In this document: piece after piece, positions 6,632 to 8,502 of the stretch
Position numbering within the stretch: position 1 is the first letter of the stretch
How the letters are laid out: each line of letters opens with the position of its first letter
Assembly (NCBI GenBank): GCA_009780765.1
Contig: WQZK01000071.1
Coordinates: 1-8,502, forward strand
Origin: Defluviitaleaceae bacterium
Lineage (GTDB): Bacteria; Bacillota; Clostridia; Lachnospirales; UBA5962
Length of the DNA stretch: 8,502 nucleotides
Direction of reading: 5' to 3'
Notes under the pieces: model-generated
The model's input: the letters and a program-made list of their open reading frames with translations, nothing else
Database searches by the model: none
Told to the model about the DNA's origin: nothing
Program-made: the position numbers and the translations under genes

Positions 6632-7063
6632 ATGAAAATTCCAAAAGAAATTTATAATTACATTGAATATGAGCTTTCTAGGTACGACCTGTACAAAGAA
6701 GAACTAGAGCTAGAACGCGAAAAAATTTTAGAATCGGGCTACCAGCTTGTTTATGACGATAAAGTTTTTACAACTAACATATCAAAACCGACTGAAAAAA
6801 AGGCAATAACGCTATTATTTGGCGTTTCCATACTAGGGCTTGAGAGGATTATACGTGCAATTGAAAGTGCCATAAAAACCAAAGAGCATGAGGATGTTTT
6901 TAAAGAATACTACAGAAAAAAACGCAGAGATATATACCTGATTTGTGAAGATTTAAGTATAACCCGAAGTAGTTTTTTTAGATATCGAAACGAAATTGTT
7001 ACAAACATGGCGATAGAATTAGGTATTTTGAAAGCAGGCATTTCATTAAATCGAGCTTGTTAG
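6632..7063 (+). CDS. ArpU/RinA-like phage late transcriptional regulator
   Basis: This 143-residue protein fits the ArpU/RinA/Xpf-like group of small sigma-region-4-like regulators that switch on late genes in Gram-positive phages and related elements. The N-terminal IYNYIEYELSRYDLYKEELE helix (7-26) and the ISKPTEKKAITLL segment (50-62) are typical. So are the ERIIRAIESAI helix (71-81) and the C-terminal helix-turn-helix DLSITRSSFFRYRNEIVTNMAIELG (107-131). The start at 6632 follows AGGAGG by five bases and is driven by the promoter at 6547-6575. It is divergent from the XRE-ImmA operon. The TTTGAGAC repeats and extended -10 box that begin about 30 bp after its stop look like its target promoter. 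Confidence 0.7.
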   Translation: MKIPKEIYNYIEYELSRYDLYKEELELEREKILESGYQLVYDDKVFTTNISKPTEKKAITLLFGVSILGLERIIRAIESAIKTKEHEDVFKEYYRKKRRDIYLICEDLSITRSSFFRYRNEIVTNMAIELGILKAGISLNRAC

Positions 7064-7094
7064 AAAATAAGGTGTTTTAAAAGAGTGAAAAAAT

Positions 7095-7140
7095 TTTGAG
7101 ACAAATTTGAGACTTTTGAGGGGTACTTGTGTGTTATAGT
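7095..7140 (+). promoter_or_regulatory. Probable activator-dependent late-type promoter with TTTGAGAC repeats
   Basis: TTTGAGAC occurs at 7095-7102 and again at 7106-7113, 11 bp apart, with a partial third copy TTTGAG at 7115-7120. They precede an extended -10 element TGTTATAGT (7132-7140). The position expected for a -35 box (about 7112-7117) reads ACTTTT, a poor match. A good -10, no -35 and helically phased repeats are the layout of an activated promoter. The adjacent ArpU/RinA-like protein is the likely activator. In an intact phage the terminase and structural genes would follow; here none do. Confidence 0.5.
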
Positions 7141-7206
7141 AGTAGTATGGAAAGTTGGGTAGAGGTAACAAATTCGGTTTTGATACGGGATTGCTTTACA
7201 GATGGG

Positions 7207-7227
7207 ATGGCGGGTCAAGCCCGCCAT
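7207..7227. repeat. Hairpin in the left block of the fold-back element
   Basis: ATGGCGGG (7207-7214) pairs perfectly with CCCGCCAT (7220-7227) around a TCAAG loop. GACGTTTTAGG follows, so it may act as a weak terminator for transcripts from the late-type promoter at 7095-7140. Confidence 0.55.
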
Positions 7228-7343
7228 GACGTTTTAGGTGCTTATTATTAGGCATGTAGAAAAATAAAAATTTTGTTTAAATCAGGCATTTCTGTTCGTC
7301 ATTAGACTTGTACCGGAAATAAAAAGTATAGACTAGGAACGTC

Positions 7344-7373
7344 ATTGCGAAACCCTGTAAGGGTTGAAGCAAT
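7344..7373. repeat. Hairpin in the right block of the fold-back element
   Basis: AACCCT (7351-7356) pairs with AGGGTT (7360-7365) around GTA. Outside this, ATTGC (7344-7348) pairs with GCAAT (7369-7373). The outer sequence CATTGCGA...GAAGCAATCC is the shared dispersed-repeat motif, while the stem core differs from that of the left block. Confidence 0.55.
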
Positions 7374-7379
7374 CCATGT

Positions 7380-7401
7380 TTTTTGTGATATATTACAAAA
7401 A
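7380..7401. promoter_or_regulatory. Near-perfect 22-bp palindrome upstream of the peptide promoter
   Basis: The arms TTTTTGT (7380-7386) and ACAAAAA (7395-7401) are exact inverses, and the centre GATATATT has a single mismatched pair, so 20 of 22 positions are symmetric. It ends 4 bp before the -35 box at 7406. That is a usual place for an activator or repressor dimer. It starts 5 bp after the fold-back element. Confidence 0.5.
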
Positions 7402-7405
7402 CGTA

Positions 7406-7434
7406 TTGACAATTGTCGAAAAATAATTTATAAT
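7406..7434 (+). promoter_or_regulatory. Consensus promoter of the twin-peptide operon
   Basis: TTGACA (7406-7411) and TATAAT (7429-7434) match the consensus fully with a 17-bp spacer. The perfect palindrome GACAATTGTC (7408-7417) overlaps the -35 box, so a bound protein would compete with RNA polymerase. The leader of about 45 bases contains a second perfect palindrome, AATTTTAAAATT (7457-7468), before AGGAGG (7475-7480). Confidence 0.85.
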
Positions 7435-7487
7435 ATACTTTAAGTAACGGAAGTTGAATTTTAAAATTAGAGCTAGGAGGGGTTTTA

Positions 7488-7574
7488 ATGAAAAAAATAA
7501 AGAAGTCAATAATTAAAGTACCTATAGTGCCTTTTGGTGGCAGTCTTTGGCCTGACCTTCCTGATGAAGATTAA
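7488..7574 (+). CDS. 28-residue peptide, first of a tandem pair (possible precursor or signal peptide)
   Basis: This is a small gene with a strong AGGAGG seven bases before its ATG and a perfect promoter upstream. The peptide begins MKKIKKSIIKVPIVPFG (1-17), continues GSLWPD (18-23) and ends LPDED (24-28). The start is basic, the middle hydrophobic and proline-rich, and the end acidic. It is too short for a classical cleaved signal peptide but could be membrane-active or exported. The second copy 30 bp downstream matches at 77 of 87 bases, and most changes fall in residues 18-23. Conservation of both ends with a variable core suggests a leader-core-tail precursor such as a signalling peptide or RiPP. 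There is no cysteine, which argues against a normal AgrD peptide. No known family is recognised. Confidence 0.75.
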   Translation: MKKIKKSIIKVPIVPFGGSLWPDLPDED

Positions 7575-7604
7575 TAAAAAATAAATAACGAGGGGGCAAC
7601 TTTT

Positions 7605-7691
7605 ATGAGAAAAATAAAGAAGCCAATAATTAAAGTACCCATAGTGCCTTTTGGTATTGGTCTTGTGCCTAACCTTCCTGATGAAGATTAA
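7605..7691 (+). CDS. 28-residue peptide, second of the tandem pair
   Basis: This is a duplicate of the preceding small gene with the same length and reading phase. It begins MRKIKKPIIKVPIVPFG, has the core IGLVPN (18-23) and ends LPDED. Compared with copy one, the residue changes are K2R, S7P, G18I, S19G, W21V and D23N. Of the ten base changes only one, in the P12 codon, is silent. Both frames are intact, and each has its own ribosome binding site (here GAGGGGG, eight bases before the ATG). Together these argue that both are translated genes under selection for peptide sequence. It ends 12 bp before the large downstream gene, whose AAGGAGG begins within its stop codon. Confidence 0.75.
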   Translation: MRKIKKPIIKVPIVPFGIGLVPNLPDED

Positions 7692-7703
7692 GGAGGTACT
7701 ATT

Positions 7704-8502
7704 ATGGATATGGATTTACAAATGAAAACATTACGAAGGAGCTTTCTTAAACTAGGCTCGAATTATGATGTGGAATATATGGAGAACCTTCAAAAAGGTT
7801 TTGAAGAATATTTGGAAAGTTACGAAGATACAAGTGATAAAAAGATGGAAAATACAGTACATTTACTTAAAGCACTAATTAATTATATAAAAACTGACCA
7901 TATTCCATCTTCTTATGAGTTTTTGTCGCCCGTGGCACATAACTTAGAGTTTTGTAAAAATGTAGGTTACTTAAAGTTAAAGGCTAACTACAATAAATCA
8001 TTATCAATTGCTAGTATTTCTATATGCAAAGATTATAAACAAGCATTTTGCATTGTGGAGAATCTACATAAAATCTTTGAAAGTTATCCTATTGATGGAG
8101 AGCTTCAAGATAAAACTCTAGCTACTGCGTACATAAACTTCGCAGATAGGCTTTTATATGCGAAAGCTTTTGAAGAGCATTCGGAAGAAGAACTTACAGA
8201 AATTACAAAGCTTTTTAATAGGTTTGCTGACAAAGGCAAGGCACTTTGTGAAAAGTTAGATAAATTAAATTGGTTCGCAATTTTGCTGGTTAAAGAATCT
8301 CTTTTTAAGGATAGTAGAAAGTTGTTTAGGCAAGCTATGACAATATCTCGTAGCCTTAAAGAAGCTGAATTATACAAGCGAATAGATGCAGACATAAGCA
8401 AATATGCTATACTTACAGTTAAAGAAGATAGCAACCCAACTATAAAAGAAATTGTTAAAGCAGTGCTAGTAAATGCACGTGCTAAAAAGGGCATGACTAT
8501 AT
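7704..8502 (+). CDS. Large helical cytoplasmic protein, 3' end outside window (third gene of the twin-peptide operon)
   Basis: The frame is open for 266 codons from the ATG at 7704 to the right edge, with no stop. AAGGAGG (7690-7696) seven bases upstream fixes the start. The protein begins MDMDLQMKTLRRSFLKLGSN. It has no signal peptide or membrane helix and appears almost entirely alpha-helical, with pairs of helices such as LKLKANYNKSLSIASISICK followed by DYKQAFCIVENLHKIFESYP. This is reminiscent of TPR-like solenoid repeats but below what I can assign with confidence. No catalytic motif is visible in the part present; a C-terminal enzymatic domain could lie beyond the window. Its place directly after two peptide genes makes a peptide-binding receptor or a peptide-processing or immunity partner plausible, which is inference. 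The frame opposite it (8105-8494, minus) is a shadow. Confidence 0.8.
   Translation, partial: MDMDLQMKTLRRSFLKLGSNYDVEYMENLQKGFEEYLESYEDTSDKKMENTVHLLKALINYIKTDHIPSSYEFLSPVAHNLEFCKNVGYLKLKANYNKSLSIASISICKDYKQAFCIVENLHKIFESYPIDGELQDKTLATAYINFADRLLYAKAFEEHSEEELTEITKLFNRFADKGKALCEKLDKLNWFAILLVKESLFKDSRKLFRQAMTISRSLKEAELYKRIDADISKYAILTVKEDSNPTIKEIVKAVLVNARAKKGMTI

Larger units (their letters stand above)
7188..7375. mobile_element. Fold-back (MITE-like) element with two nested inverted repeats
   Basis: The ends GGATTGCTT (7188-7196) and AAGCAATCC (7367-7375) are perfect inverted repeats. Nested inside, ATGACGTT (7226-7233) and AACGTCAT (7338-7345) are also perfect inverted repeats. Each end block is itself a hairpin unit running from GGATTGCTT to ATGACGTT, so the element is two inverted copies of a small dispersed repeat around a 104-bp AT-rich middle. 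GTCATTGCGA...GAAGCAATCC units of this kind recur in many bacterial genomes. No transposase or clear target duplication is visible. It is not coding. Confidence 0.5.

Noticed and set aside
7095..7120. Start of a CRISPR array
   Set aside because: The TTTGAGAC copies are only 8 bp, 9-11 bp apart, with no spacer-sized intervals and no cas genes.
7147..7251. A 34-residue frame starting MESWVEVTN just after the late-type promoter
   Set aside because: It has no ribosome binding site and runs through the left block and hairpin of the fold-back element. A leaderless start near the expected transcription start is possible but unsupported.
7380..7401. A Rex or CRP/FNR binding site
   Set aside because: The palindrome contains TTGTGA and TTACAA, but the half-site spacing is shorter than the usual Rex or CRP sites, so I keep it as an unassigned palindrome.
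7488..7691. AgrD-type cyclic autoinducer peptides
   Set aside because: The basic start and acidic LPDED end are similar in outline, but there is no cysteine. The only serine in a suitable place (S19 of copy one) is glycine in copy two. No AgrB-like gene is visible.
8105..8494. A 129-residue minus-strand frame
   Set aside because: It lies wholly opposite the long plus-strand gene starting at 7704, has no ribosome binding site and shows low-complexity S/L-rich composition typical of an antisense shadow.

Overview
The window looks like a piece of a low-GC Firmicutes genome, most likely a Clostridia-class anaerobe. The DNA is AT-rich, ribosome binding sites are strong (AGGAGG or AAGGAGG), and several promoters are close to the sigma-A consensus (TTGACA, 17 bp, TATAAT). 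The protein families also fit: a Firmicutes-type ABC-2 exporter, an ImmR/ImmA-like pair and an ArpU/RinA-like phage regulator. I cannot name a genus from the sequence alone.

Left part (1-1670): the 3' end of a serine beta-lactamase-like hydrolase gene runs in from the left edge and ends in a rho-independent terminator. Next comes a decayed fragment that resembles the N-terminus of a phage or plasmid primase. An orphan five-helix membrane protein follows, with its own near-consensus promoter. It converges on the next operon at a shared terminator hairpin.

Middle (1694-4563, minus strand): one operon reads ATPase, then ABC-2 permease, then a rhomboid-fold protein without recognisable protease residues. 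It starts at a clear promoter at 4535-4563. The first two genes form a NatA/NatB-like (YhaQ/YhaP-like) exporter.

Right-middle (4572-7140): this is a phage-type or ICE-type control region. On the minus strand an XRE repressor, an ImmA/IrrE-like metallopeptidase with two C-terminal zinc ribbons and a two-part GNAT acetyltransferase overlap one another and are probably translationally coupled. On the plus strand an ArpU/RinA-like late regulator diverges from them behind a perfect consensus promoter. Two related near-palindromes 30 bp apart in the divergent region are good candidates for repressor operators. Just after the late regulator lies an extended -10 promoter preceded by TTTGAGAC repeats, the expected layout of an activated late promoter. 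No phage structural genes follow in the window. Instead there is a 188-bp fold-back element (7188-7375), so this appears to be a prophage or ICE remnant.

Right end (7380-8502): this is the most unusual part. A perfect TTGACA-17-TATAAT promoter, flanked and overlapped by palindromes, drives two tandem near-identical 28-codon genes. They are followed 12 bp later by a long gene that is still open at the right edge. The two small peptides keep a basic N-terminal part and a DLPDED or NLPDED-type acidic end, but differ in a short core. That pattern suggests a precursor-peptide or signalling-peptide operon, perhaps with the large helical cytoplasmic protein as partner or receptor. I could not assign it to a described family.

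The longest stretches without an intact gene are 573-897 (terminator, primase remnant, promoter) and 7064-7487 (late-type promoter, fold-back element, peptide promoter). Their contents are listed separately.
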